Of a stretch of DNA of 64,000 nucleotides, positions 22,683 through 36,188 are shown piece after piece (within the stretch, counting starts at the first letter, position 1; every line of letters starts with the position of its first letter). The DNA is taken from NCBI RefSeq assembly GCF_001640805.2, contig NC_066842.1, forward strand, positions 25,795,074 through 25,859,073, given 5' to 3'. The notes under the pieces were generated by a model. The model saw only the letters and a list, made by a program, of their open reading frames with translations. It had not been told where the DNA came from and searched no databases. This stretch comes from Lates calcarifer. Its lineage: Eukaryota; Chordata; Actinopteri; Centropomidae. The position numbers were made by a program, and so were the translations under genes.

Positions 22683-25600
22683 TTTAAGCTGTACTAGGGT
22701 TATTTAAATCACATATCATCACATTATAAGTTGTGACAGTGAATGGAAACTTGAATGTCACAGCTAAACAGATAAACAGTGAGCTGAAACTCTTTATAAA
22801 GCTCCATAAAGCTACCAGAAGCTGCAGATACAGCTGATTCTCTGTAGGTTGATCAGCAGCCCTTTCACTTCACATTCACTTTGTCATTTGATCATTTACA
22901 TCTGGCAGAGGTCTAATGATCTGACAATGTGAGTCATGTCCACATGTGGTCTGGCCAATCCAATCACATTCTGATTGTAATGTGCCAGGTGTGCATTTAC
23001 ACTTGTATTAACATGCATTCATCCTAATCCAGATCAGAGATCCAGACTCAGATCATATGTTAATACCAGGAGTAAAGAGAAAGCTGCACTCATTTACAAC
23101 TGAAAATAGTGTAGTGTAGTGTACTGTAGTGTTTTACAGTGAATTATCACTTTAATGTCTTACCTTCATTCAGGTTCCCAATGACTGCCTGCTTCTTCAG
23201 GAAATCATTGCACAGCTTCTTACTGAGCCCAAACGCTAGCATATTATGGGTGAATGTCCTGAAAACACACAATACCAAATTCACCTCACCAAACACATAA
23301 TATACAGTGTAATCTGGTCTGTTCTCTGGACTGTTCTGAGTATTTATTGATTAATACAGTTAAATTTTCTATTAACTATTTATCTTTACAAGGACAGATA
23401 ATAAGTGACTTATAAAAAGTGACTTGACTTGAAATGCAGTGGTGGGCAGATAAGGCCTGGCCCTGACGGGTCTGCCACGGTTGTATTTCTCGCGTAAGTT
23501 TTAATTCGCTTTAGGGGTGAGAATGTCTGCTCGGCAGAAGCAGTATTTTGTCATTTTGTCATTTTATTAGTTAATATTGATGCTTCTGCTGGAGATGATG
23601 TGTGTGGCACAGCTGTGGCTGCAGTGTTTGGAGGCCTAATGAATTGTGTTAATTGGGATTGTATAGCATTGCTTTAGTAATGGCATTTATTCTGATTACA
23701 TGACATGTCTTTCTGTGATGCAAAGTTCTGTTATACTGTGTTTCTGTATATTGTTGATGGTTTCTATAGCTGTGACACCATAATGACAGTATTTAGAGAT
23801 GGGTTAACTCAGGTAAGACAGCAGTGAAGGCCTAGGTGTGAAATGCACTGCCCGCCACTGGGTAAATGTGTATAAGTGCTATTACTGGGACCAGCCACTG
23901 GGACCGCCACTGGGTAAATGTGTATGATTGCTGTTACTGGGACCAGTAACCAGTAACTTGTTTTACCACTAGGAGTCCTCCCTGAGCAACCTGTTGAAAC
24001 TCCTCCCAGCACCTGAAGCCTCTATGGGCCGCACTCCATTATGTTAGACACAGACAACTCTGTGGCAGCTTCCTCACCCCAGCTGACCGAAGGCAATGTT
24101 CTCATCGATTTTGGAGCTGTCATCCCTCTCCTCCTGGGTCATATGACACCACTTCTCCCTGCAGCACAGACACAATCAGAGTCAGGCTTTAATTCCCAGG
24201 TTTCTACTTGACTTTCAGCTGCTCTGCAGAAACAGACCAGGGGTGGGTGTGAAAAAATATCACCTGTCAATGGCATGCTGACACCACACACAGCACTGGT
24301 TTCACAGGCAACTTTAAACTGCTAGATGATGAGATCTTTAACTTTTCACAAACTTTTCAGTTTGTGAGCTTTGTGAGGTTAAAACACAGCATTATAATAT
24401 GTCATGACATCCATCCCTATAACTGCTCATTTAGTTATGGGATACAAAAAGAGTCCATTACACATAAAACACACAAAACAAGATTAAAGGGCAAGAGACA
24501 CATTCATCAGCCATTAGCAAAAGAATAAATAATAAATGACTCATTCGCAAATTATTGTTAACAAGCACATGAAAAGCACAGATTCACACTGTGTATTAAT
24601 GTTACACAAATATTTAGTAACCTGGAAAATTATTCCACGCCTGAATTCACCAGGGTCTTAAACAGGGGATGCTGCTATATTCTGTAATACCTCAGGATAT
24701 GGATTATGTGACTATGAGGACATACCTTCCTTTGCTGAAATATCTTAAACACAAACACAAATTACCTATAGTATAACTGATGCTGGAATATAAAACCACA
24801 GGTGACTCCAGCGTTCTCCTTAGCTCTACAGAGCAGCTCAACTCATTGCTTCTCTCTAATCAGTCTCGTTTCCAGCAGCAGCAGGCAGCTGTGGATACTG
24901 CCCAGATCCAACCAACATACAAAAACAACTAGCTGGTGAAAGCAGTAATGAATGTAGCAGCTAAAGTGCCTAATGTTTCCCTCAGGAGCTGGTGAAGACC
25001 AACAACAGAGTTAAAAATAGAAAATATTGGCCTTAAATTCACCAGGTGGACACAAACATGACTCTTTATGAATAACGATGTTGCTCTATATCTGTGGACA
25101 TGGAAATAGGCTGAAAAAACCCTCTCCATACTCTGCTGTGGATCCTCTGTAACATTACCTGTTAAGGTTTTGGCAGAAATTAAAAAAGGACAAGTCTCCA
25201 AACATCAGCATTGACCAAAAGTACACCAGCAAAAAGTCAGAGTCAATCCCAAGAGAAACACAGAGGTGTGCAAAGATAGAGACAGCACAGGGAGCATGCA
25301 GATGAAGAAATCTATCACATGCAAAAAGATGAATGGTGTGAACATGAAGTGAGCTGTGAATAGACAGAGAAGACCCTCAGACTGCAGTGCTGCCTCTGTC
25401 TCCTGCTCTGTATGGAAATACTATCCCAGACATTACATATTGTCTCTTTGCACATCCTGGATATTAACTGTGGGTGTGATGCTTTTACTCATCAAAGGTG
25501 GGCACAGAAATCATTTAAACAGCAGCATGACAGAACAGCTGGTGAATTACATCACCCATTAGACAATCACAATAACATGCTGGCAGATGCAGAAAAAGAA

Positions 25601-28600
25601 CTCATAAAGTGAAACAACTAAACAGGGAAAACTGCAATAAACAGTATTATACAAACACAGTAGTCACCTCCAGTTTATAAATATGGTGATGTGGACAGTA
25701 CTGCCCTGCTGTCATTAAGATGATTATGTCTTGTAAATTGCATGCAACGCAGTTTCACACTAGACTACAGTCATCCAATCTGGGGATTCACCATTAGTGA
25801 CTACCCTATCACTGTTCACTGGAGTGCATCTGACATACTGCAAATTAGACCTGAGGCAAATCCAAGACCTTGAGCCTCAACCTTCACAATAGGGCTAAAC
25901 AGCTGGCTGCTCTTACATTAACCCCCTCTCGAGATGTCCTGTTCTACTATCACAGTCTTAACACTAATCAAAACTGATGAAGACTATGTGTGGTGCAGTC
26001 ATACTGTAGTGGAAGTTCTACATTAATTATTATAAAATTATATTTCCTCATAAAACACTTAGGAGGTTTCTTGGAAATACTAAGAAGAAGGATTGTGTAT
26101 CACATCCCCCACATGAGAACACGTGGTTGTGCAACCAGCTGCATGTGCACAAAAAAGAAACATTGCTCCAGCACAACTGATGGTAAAGCTCCACAGGGTA
26201 TAAACAGTGATCTGCCTAATAAACTGCAGAGCAGCATCAGGAGCTCTGACTGAATGACATTTATAATTTTGTAACTGATCAATTTATTCATTGATTATTG
26301 GTCAAATACTGTAAAATTCTGTAAATATTCATGCAGCACACTTCATGTAACAAGCACTATGAACAATTACTGCTGTATGTCTTTCAAAGTCCCCTCTGCC
26401 TTCTCAGTATGCTATGAAGTTAGCAGTTAAGTGTTTGTTGGTGATGCTAAGTCTTCATTCTAATAATGTAAATTGCACTGGGGGTTGAATTTTTAAAAAT
26501 GTTTTCAATATCATCAAATTGTCAGTGACAGTGAAATTAAAACAAATAAACCGTTATGTTTTAATATCAGTTCTGTGTATCACCTCAAGCACAGTTTGGT
26601 CTTATTTATGTTTGAGCTCTCTGAGTGAAGACCTGACTGCAGCTGCCACAAAACAGATTCAGTTTCTCTTCATCTGACCACTGAGCTCTCAGAGTGAAAG
26701 ACTCTGTGTGTAAACTCAAGAGTTTACACTTAATGCTAGAGACTTAATGCTAAATACACAAAATATGTGTCACATGATGAAATATCTGCCTGGTCAGAAG
26801 ATATTGTTTAACCATAAAGGACCAAACAATAACTGTCTGTTTATCTCTCTCTCTGTCCTCCTCACATTGGTGATACAAACTGCAGAGCCTCTGCCCTTCT
26901 CCTGTTCTCTGCCGTGATTTATTTTTGTTTGTTCACTTAGTTGGACTATTTTCTCTTTTTCTTTTTAGCGTAGTGGACAAATAGAAGGACAGACCTCTTG
27001 TCTTTCTCTTCATCCTGCGTCCCCCTGCCCGGCAGCAAGGCACAAGGAGACAAAGTCAACTTGCAGAAAGAAGGAGAACAACAACAGCTTATAGGAGAGG
27101 AGAGGAGAGGAGAAAAGAAGAGAAGAGAAGAGAAGACAAGGGAAGACAGAAAGTCTTTGCTGAACTCAGCAGAACATCCATAGAGGATCTCTAACGTTTA
27201 TGTATATTTCATCAGACAGATACAGTGACAAAGAACAGACTATAGCCCATTTATGTTCTAAAAGAAACTGCTATTTTCCACAATCCACACAACTTAGTAA
27301 TATATATTGTAAATACATAGTTAATTGTTTCATTTATCAGTCCAGGCTTTGGTTCAGACTCACCTTGTGGTTGGTGATCTTTTCTTCCTCTCACAATGGA
27401 CAGCATCAAAAAATGCAGCATTCCAAAATCTTAGCGTATGCCTGACACAGGGATGACATAATGTAAGTCTGCTGCCTGACCTACTTCACAGAGTCACTTG
27501 AGATGAGGCTGCAAACGACATCCAGTGATGGCAATAAAATCTTACAATAATCAGTCTGGTCAAAGCTTTGTCTTAATGTTGTGGGGGTCAGGACCCTGCA
27601 AGATGTTCAGGGCTCACAACATGATTTAAAGAGGCGAGAGCAGCACTGCACTAAACATACAGGTGGACAGAGGGGAAGTTGATTTTGTTGCAGGAGTAGT
27701 TGGAGGGATTTTTATAGACATTTTTATGTAAATATGCTTTTTTGGGGTCACCAGTGTAATCCACCAAATTCAAGCTGACAGCAGCTGCAAGTCATATTCA
27801 TGTATTCATGACAGCAGCATGTATTCATATTCAAACGATAGATTTTGGGAGGAATATTCTGTTAAAGAAGCTCAGGTCATTTTAATAATGTCTTTTCATT
27901 CCTTAACAGTCCTGATGGACTGTAATGTCTCATAGACATGAGGTTCTGGTTACACACAAGGACAGCCCATGATGGATTGACAGTTTCCTTATCTTACCAG
28001 ATGGGTTGCTGCTTCAGGTGTGTGTACAGGTACACCTTCTCTCCTTTCTTTTCCTCTGGAGCCTCAGACACTGTGGAGGAAGAGAAAACATGACAGGCAC
28101 TGGCACAGCTCACTTCATTTCTAAATCACATTTTATCAAAGTTAACAGAGCAGTGGAGAAAGAGAGATTTTTCTATACTGTCCCCACAGCAATAAGTGCA
28201 CTATACCTGGTGATTTGGGCTTTGTGTCAACTGGGCTTTCCCCTTCCCTAGAAAGAAGAGAGAAGCAGAGAAAAAGAGGAGGGGAAGAGTAAGGAATTAA
28301 AAAGATATCTGACTGTGTTAATGACAAAAACTTAACAGACAAAGACAGTTTGCTCACTCAGTCTTGGGGGCCATTGAGCTCCTGAGCTTGCTCTCTAGGC
28401 CTCCAAAGAAGCCTTTGACGTCAGTCTTCGATGTGTTTTTAAGAAGGCGCTCAGCAGCATCTTTTTTTCCAGACAGCCAGGAGTTGGCCTTATTGAGGTA
28501 TGAGTCCAGACCAACTGGAGGACCACCACGATCCAGCAGCTCTGACGGAGATGGCTGAGACTTCCCTGAATGAGAAGAGAACAGAGAGTTTAATGATGCT

Positions 28601-31600
28601 TTCTGTCTATATATGACAACAACACTTTGTCTTTTGTAACTCCATGTCCCTGTGGTAACTGGTCTCAAGCATCACAAACAGTTTACACAACACAAATGTA
28701 TAGTTGATAGACATCATCTTGAGAATTTATCCACAGGTTAATCTCACAGGTGAGACACCATGTGGTGTTAAAAATTATCTGTCTGAAATTTGATGACCAA
28801 TGACCTTCACCTAAGCTAACTCAGTGAGCTGGAAATGCAAACAATAATTAATCCACCAGCTTCAGATGATCCATCAGTGACAAAGAACTGTAGATATGAC
28901 TGTTACTCTTCTTTGGATCAGTGTGTTTCTTTGCAGGAGGTTTTTGTAGTTATGAACTAATGTGCAAAGTTGCTGTGTGCAGTTTATTTATATGTCAAAA
29001 ATTATTATAACAGACCTGCCTGCAGACAGATGTTGTTGCAATATATTATTCCAGACTAGTACAGTAATCAAACAAATCATCCTGCTGTCATTAGCACAAA
29101 CACTACCTTCATGCAACCTCACAAAGTCACTGCATATGTGTATGTGTGTGGTGTTGCTGCAAGAAAAACCACAGGGCCAACATTTGGTGGCAAGACACTC
29201 TGAGTCAGCTAAGAAGAGTCAACTCTGACAGTTGAAAAGAACATGACAGAGAGTGAAAATGTTTAGAGAGACTGAATTAGATCTTACCAATGTAGTAGTA
29301 TGTGAAGCACATAGTCATGAGGTTTTTGGCTGGGCTGTAGTCATCCATCTGGTAACATCTGTAAACACACAGTGTCTTTAGAAATGATCCCGTCATAATC
29401 TCACCGTTAGACCTGATGTAATTTAAACACATATACTCACTCAAACAGTACAACTGCAAAAGACTGCACCAGTCTGTAGAAGGTGGCTTCACTCACACAT
29501 TTAGAGTGGCAGCGCTGTGAACACAGTTTGACAGAGACAAGCCTATTTATTAAATTTAGCATAAAGATGAGATCACAACCATCAGCACAAATATACAGCT
29601 TCATACATTCAAAAAATTACTGAGGACAGCATTTATATTGTGAGATATTTTGGTTTGATTACCTGCTGTCACACAGGTTTATTAACTAAAATGTGTGATT
29701 TATTTTATGTTTTTATTCATTAACCCTTGTGTTGTCCTCTGGGTCAAAGTGACCTGGTGGCCGACAGTGTGCCTTTGTGTGTGGTGTGTGTGTGTGTGTG
29801 TGTGTGTGTGTAGTAGGATTGACATTCATGATTCTGAAGCGGTTATCTTTTGTTTTTGAATAATAGTAAGAAGAAAAAAGTATACGGAATACAAAGGGCA
29901 ACGGGAGGGTTATTGAGGGACAGTTCATCTAAAAACGAACTACTTATCACTACATCTGTCAAAACTCGGGTTTGAAATCGCTGTGACCGTGAAAAAAACA
30001 CAGTGTAACTTGAGACAAACTAAAACATGGAATTGTTTAGTTTAGTTAGTCTTGTTATAACTTGACAACCACTTGTGAACACAGAAATATCTGGACCAGA
30101 ACCTGCAATTCTTTGGCCAATGCTTCTGGAATATTGTTGTTATTTTCTCATTAAAGGTATCACATAACAAATAACCACGCCATCATTTCCCCATATTCAC
30201 CTGTGCGCTTACGTATTTGGCAAACCACTCCCTGCCTTTACCAGTCTCTCCACTGCACAGTTCTCCAAAATGAGCCTTCTCTTCCTGGTCAAAGTCCTCC
30301 CTGTGAAAATATGAACCAAAAACTCATTATAGTGCTAATTTACAGACTGTATAAAAAGACAATCTCTTCTCAGCTGGTTTTGTTTACTTAATTATTTATC
30401 GGAAATCAAATGATTGTGTTCCACTGGAAAATGTCAGTATCTGACAGCTGAGCAGAACTTAACATGGACATTAAGTCTGTGAAAACATCTATGAATAAAA
30501 ACATGCAACTTTGAGCAAATATGCACAACAAGAAAAATTTAATACAAGTGTGCAAAGTTTGAAATGAAAAACAAAAAATATGTATGTCAAGATGAGTAGT
30601 TGCATTACAGGAAATCCCAGGAACATTTAAAGGAATAGTTCAACATTCTTCATTTTTGCCATTCTTTTTGGCAAAAAGTTAAATATTGTGAAGGAAATGT
30701 TCTTCTTTAGGTCTTCAGGTCTGGCCACCAGCAAGTATTCTTTCAGAATTGGGTGATGTTACACAGTTTTAACTTGTACTACTCATCTCTCCTCTCCTTC
30801 TGCTTAAGACATTGTCTGAGTGTCCTGAAACCTGTTTCATCATGTGTTGCATAAAAGCCAGCAGTCAGTTAGCTTCACACAGAGAGTGGAAACAGGGAAA
30901 ACAGCTGGCTCTGTACAAAGGCCTCAAAATCCACCAACAAGACACTACAACATACAGACATTATATTTATTTAAAGCTTCAGTGCAGTAGGAGACCTTGA
31001 TGTTAGAAGTGAGAACTAAATCTGTGAGGAAGTGCACAGTATGTGTGAGTTAGGCAAGCTGGGGTGTTTGAGGTGTTAGTGTAAGCTGACTATAATGTAT
31101 CATGTCGTATAATTAAGTCAAACTTAAATGTGGCTCTTCATTGTCTCTGACCCTTTCATTGTGGTAGACAGAGATGGAGATGATTAGAAATCTACTACCA
31201 GGGTCTAGTCAATAAAGATGACTGAATCAATGTACTATCTGTATAAAACAGCAAAGAGATACAGTACTCAGCCAGATCAGAGATGACAACCCTGCAGGAA
31301 AAGTTCAAAAATGCCTGTGAAATTAAATACAAAGGTGTCCTGATATTTAGAAGTGCCCTTTTAACATTTTACAAAACACATTGGATCTCTTGTCATACAT
31401 TCCTGCATCAGTCAGACTGCTGTCACCCAGGGATTTCTGCTAGTGAGTCACAGGCATCTCTGACCGGGTGAATTTCTCTAGTCATTCTTCTTCAGACGGA
31501 AGCACAATCAACATCACTGATGCCAGTGAGCTGTCTGACAGTCACAGTGCTATGCTTGGAGGTCCTGCAGGCAGAGAGGATCATAAAGTCCATCTTAGAC

Positions 31601-32723
31601 TTAGCACTCTCTTAGATGAGCTGATACCACTGAGAGGAACCTTCAGCTCTTCACCTGCAGCCACAATATGATGGCTCACAAAGTGTCCTGCTCCCATCAT
31701 TTAGATGAGAGTGTCTGTGGTGCCTCTGTGAGCTCCTCTGGACTGTCTCTGTACTGTATGGTTTTTGACTACAGTCATGGAAATGGCATGTCAGTACAAA
31801 GCTGCATACATGTTTTTCTGGACATGTAGCAATTCCATCAGCAAACAGGATCAAAGAATGGTACAAACTTTAGGGCAGCAACTATTGATGATTTTGATTA
31901 AAAGAGTATTCCACCAATTTAGCACTGCACTCAGAAGAAAGTTTCCAACATCTGGAGGAATCCAGAGCAAAGAGAGGAACTACCCAGTGTTAGAGAGATG
32001 TTCCTAATAACATGTCCATGAGTGTATGTTCAATGCAATGTTTACCACAATGAAAATTCCTGAAGTTTATTTTTATTTTCAAATCTGCATTTGCCAAGAA
32101 CTTGCTCTGCTACTTTGGTGAGAGAAAGAATGTGCTATCTCTTCGGTAAAAGAGACAGAGGAGAGAAGACAATTCCTGTTTCACTGACTTTATCTAGATA
32201 AATAAAGGGTAATGAATCAAAACAAGCAGCTAATGAAGAAAAAATTACTTTCCATAAAACAGGTGGTATTCTTTTAAACGGTGACTGTCTATATGCTCTG
32301 TGACACAAGTAGAAATTTTTAAAAAGTTCCTTCTTACTTTCCATGAAACACCTTTTCCACATAAGCCTTCATGAACTGCCTCCTCTCCTCTGTCTCAGCG
32401 TCAACATCCTCCCGACTGTGAGCAGATGAAGACGATGACCTCCTCAGCTCCCACATATGAGAGGGCGGGTCCATGTCATTCTCGCTGTCTGCTGACTCTG
32501 TGGCGTCGCTGTCATTGCCTCCTTCCTGGTGGTGGTGAGAGCTGGGCTTCATGGGTGCCAAGGGTTCTGGCAGTAGGGGCTGCTGTTGGACTCCCATGGA
32601 AGATACTGGCTCTGGGGAGAAAATGTCTGTGTGGCCTTTGTGTTGGCCTGCATCTACACAAAGAGCTGTGGCCTCTGAGGGCAGGTCAAAGTCTATTAGG
32701 TTCTGCACTGCTATGCCCTCCAT
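22536..32723 (-). CDS. kiaa0513: KIAA0513 homologue (ten coding exons)
   Basis: Coding exons in transcript order: 32723-32338, 30300-30201, 29514-29441, 29358-29288, 28565-28358, 28247-28207, 28070-27998, 24158-24078, 23258-23164, 22585-22536. All junctions are AG/GT and phases agree, giving 1,179 nt, 392 residues plus TGA; the mammalian protein is about 410. Signatures match KIAA0513: NLIDFD near the start, [11 protein letters not shown], an acidic region, [78 protein letters not shown], and the C-terminus [19 protein letters not shown]...[15 protein letters not shown]. There is no signal peptide or membrane span. The family is reported as cytoplasmic and brain-expressed with possible links to synaptic or cytoskeletal signalling; its biochemical activity is not established. 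The start is set by alignment of the N-terminus. Upstream non-coding exons are likely. Confidence 0.93.
22594..22680. repeat. (CA)n microsatellite next to a splice acceptor
   Basis: A long CA run, with interruptions near 22600-22615. On the minus strand it is (TG)n ending just before the acceptor 'cacccatttgcag' of the last kiaa0513 coding exon. Confidence 0.95.
23437..23860. mobile_element. hAT-type MITE in a kiaa0513 intron
   Basis: Ends are inverted: CAGTGGTGGGCAG at 23437 and, reversed, CAGTGGCGGGCAG ending at 23860, each followed inward by AGGCCT. Flanking 8-mers ttgaaatg and ggtaaatg agree in their last five bases, a plausible eroded hAT target duplication. No coding capacity. Confidence 0.55.
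23854..23946. repeat. Tandem duplication, 52-bp period, at the MITE edge
   Basis: 'gccactgggtaaatgtgtat...attactgggaccag' at 23854-23894 is repeated with few changes at 23906-23946. The first copy overlaps the right end of the hAT-like MITE. Confidence 0.8.
24159..27997 (-). other. kiaa0513 intron; purine tract near 27095-27145
   Basis: The intron between the exons ending at 27998 and starting at 24158. It contains an (AGAGG)n/(AGAAG)n purine-rich run around 27095-27140. No other element is recognised. Confidence 0.6.
29716..29930. mobile_element. TTAACCCTTGTGTTGTC-type repeat fragment with (TG)n
   Basis: Begins TTAACCCTTGTGTTGTCCTC followed by 'gggtcaaagtgacc', wording I associate with a fish element inserting at TTAA (piggyBac-like; from memory). 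A (TG)n run lies at about 29776-29810. The other end is not clear, so this is probably partial. Confidence 0.4.
30630..30990. repeat. Dispersed teleost repeat copy
   Basis: Starts 'aaggaatagttcaacattct' and contains 'gtcagttagcttcacacag', 'ggaaacagggaaaacagctg' and 'ctctgtacaaaggcctcaaa', all shared with a repeat frequent in fish introns and UTRs. It lies in the intron between kiaa0513 coding exons 1 and 2. Confidence 0.5.
31925..32010 (+). mobile_element. 3' end fragment of a Tc1-like element
   Basis: 'gtttccaacatctggaggaa', then 'gaacta..cccagtgttagaga' and 'atgttcctaataa' match the 3' terminal part of the Tc1 family present at 48.6-53.1 kb and 54.7-55.2 kb. Confidence 0.6.
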
Positions 32724-35700
32724 ATTGGAAATAAGTCCTTTCCTCTTAGCTCTACAACAGTGTTTTTGGAGTGAGCTATTCAGTACTCTGCAGGAACATG
32801 GGGATGGTCACAGATGTAGCTGAGGGTTTCAACTGAGGTCTCTGCTGTTACTGGGTCTTGATTTTTGCAGAACCTCCCATCCCCTCAGGGTGTTGACATC
32901 AGGTGAACTCACAAACCCAACGCATCTGTGGATAAAGAAAGAAGAAAATTTGCATTGTGATGATCTTTTATATTCAGTTAAAAATGTAGCCAATCTCACA
33001 GTGAAGCATTGGGCCATCCTTTAACTGAGGAAAAGGGATAATGCTGTCCCACAGCATAATATTATTAGTTATAGCTGCTGTGACAAATCAAAATGTCTGC
33101 TGTGAAAAAGGTTAGGGTTAGTCTGATGCTGTCCTCATGTTTATCCAAGATTTTAAATGACTGATTGAAAACAAATCAAACACAGGCCATAAAACTGATA
33201 TACAGTACACAACAAGAACTACAACAACAACAATATAATAATACTAATAATAATAATATTCAACACCTAAAATGATAAATATTTTGCCTTTTGTTTTCAA
33301 TGACTGTAAAAGTTGATCTGTACTAACTACAAGAAATCAATGGATTGGCTTTGAAGATGGATCAACAAGTTGAACAATTTGTAGCTGTGCATCCTTCAAC
33401 CAACAACAAAAGTTTCAGTAAAAACGTAAAAGAACACAGCTCAGGGTGTTTAAAGTCTCTCTGTTTTGTTGCCTGTATTTGAATTGAAAAAGCATAAAAT
33501 AGCAACTAAAAAAGCAACAATAGGATTTGACAACAATGGGGCATATAGTTATATGAGGGCAATAAAAGTTTTTTATGTACTCATTTCAATAGCAGCTGAG
33601 TTGTGAAAATGTATGTATGGTAATTTCTGTTGTTACTGATCAGTGCAGACATTCAGCTTTAAAGAATCTTAACTGAGCAAAGCAGGTTTTGTGGTATGAC
33701 ATTAGAAAACACTTCCTGAGAGGACAGTTGTGTTTCCTTGATCAAATGTTGCTAGAAGGGGAGCTCAAGCAGCTACAATTATTTCTTAGTCTCTTAGAAA
33801 CAGAACTGTTGCATATCAGTTTGCAGTTCACAAAACATAAAGGATTGGGGAAAAAGGGAGGATGTATTTTGAAGCTAACAGAACACATCCACAATTTAAT
33901 TTGTTCAAATAAGGAGAGTCTGGAGCCTCCCAGTTACTGAGAACAGGATATTACAGCTCCACATTGTGATTCAGGCTCAATTTAGGCAGTCTGTACATAG
34001 ACCTCATTCCCTCTGCAGCTTTAAACCTGTAAGTCATGCCCTTTGCTTGTACTTATGAAATCTTAACAACCACTGAAGCTGAGGAGGCATTCCAGCTAGT
34101 TCCTTTTTATTTGTCAGTCAGCACTGATATGATGCAAGTAACAGGAAGTTGAAAACATTGATTGAAACCACAAAGACAGGAAACCAAAATCTCCAACTTT
34201 ATATCTGATCTGTTCAAACTTCAAACACATTCTGCACTCAGTCCTTCAGCTAATCTGCTTCAGCTCCTCTATCACAAGGCATTGTTCGGCACTCTGACTG
34301 AGCACACACAGCTATAACATTGTTAGCCCCCCACCCCCACCCCTTGGGCCTATGTCTGGGCTGCAGCTCTGAAGCTGGTTATATAATGCAGCATGTAGTG
34401 AGTAAAACCCAGGATGACACATTCAGACAAACACACACAGCAATGAGGGGCAGAGACAAACACACACCAACAAGTAAACATATAGTACAAAAAAAGAGAA
34501 AACATGATATAAACAACTTAGTCACCACACCACCACATTCTGGAGGAAAGTAAAAATCCTTCAGTCAGGTACACTACTCACAGTACAATAACTGTTGGGT
34601 CCTCTGTTGTTGATGACATTCTGCCACATTGTGCTCATTTGTCCAAAGGTTCTGATACTAATTTTGTTCAATAAGCTGATTTTAAGAGGTTTAGATGATT
34701 CTGCTGATTGCTACTTCAGACCCTAGTTTTCTGGTAAAGTGGGAGGAACTCAATTGGAAAGGGTGATGTCACATACTTCTGTGCATCAGTCAGGATTAAG
34801 GAACATGTGAATCAGAATATGAAAGTTGGTGGGTTGTTTAGTCATTGTCATCAAAAATCCATATGAAGCAGACAAACTGGGTTTGAGTGTTAAACTCTTA
34901 ACAAAAAATAACTTAATTATCTGTTTTTTAAAGCTCTGATTGTTGATTATTCAGTGCTGAGTAGTAATTTCATAATGCTTCCACTCACCACTTCTACTAC
35001 ATCTTCAACTCACATTGATGACCTTGATCAAAAACTAAATATAACTGAAAAGATAACTGAATATCCACTATCCTGCTGCCCCTACCCACTGGATTACACC
35101 ACTGGACTCAATTTACCTAAATTCTATTCACTTTACTCAAGACACCAAATCATCAGACTGGGTTCTGTGAAAAAATCAGATGGTAATCACTGATGTCTAC
35201 AAGCCATATGAAACATTTAATATCCTTAGTTGGGTTCAAAGTGAATAACCATAATATCAAATAGGTTACCTCTACAACTTCCTTATACTAACTCTGCACT
35301 GGGGTAGACTGGTTTTAATTTCTCTGATGGATGGAAGATGATGGAAGTTCTGATTACTGTGTTTTTATGTTTTGTTTTGTATGTGTGTGATGACTGCTTT
35401 GTGGTGTTGTGATAAGTAATTTCTTGATGAGTCTCTCTTGTAGCAGAGATCTTGATCTCAGTGAGATTTCCTGAATTCCTGAACCTACGTTTTTTGTGTT
35501 CAAGAGGCAAAATCAGATCTCACCAGAAAAACTGAGCATATGGCTCCCCCATCATAAATAACTGTACGTAACTGAAACTATGTATTACTACATTATTACA
35601 CTGTTATGATACCTGGTAGAGTTCAGGCAATCCTGCACCTGCTGTGCGATGGACTGCTTAAAACAGCTCCAAATATTAATGCCGGCACCAACAGGATTGA

Positions 35701-36156
35701 ATTTGCAGATGAACTACAGCATGCTCAAAATTTCACCTCCAGAGATGTATCAATAAAGAAAGAATATTACACTCATTTTGACAGTACAAGTAGCAGCAAC
35801 TAGTCTGTGACTGTGAAATAGTCAAGGCCTTAGCATTAGGCCTTCTACGGTTTCTAAAAGAGGATGCTTTAAAAAAGATCATAAACTAGTTCAAGTTTAA
35901 GCATTCAATTAACCTGCATTAAATATATATGAAAGCTATGAGGAGGTAAATAAAACCCTGAATGGTTAGAATTGTCTCCTGCTTTCTCTCATATAGATGA
36001 CTACACACAACAGTAACGCTCTGCTTTTTATTTACTCCTGTTGGGCTCCTTTCACATTAAAAACACCAACTATATGCACTCTTTATTTCAAAAGTAAATA
36101 CATTCAAAAAATGTGATTTAATTTACATTTAAACAATATCTATCTCTCTCTCTATA

Positions 36157-36188
<32 letters not shown>

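Noticed and set aside
22298..22687. Plus-strand open frame ending in Thr-His repeats
   Set aside because: It is antisense to the last kiaa0513 exon and extended by (CA)n.
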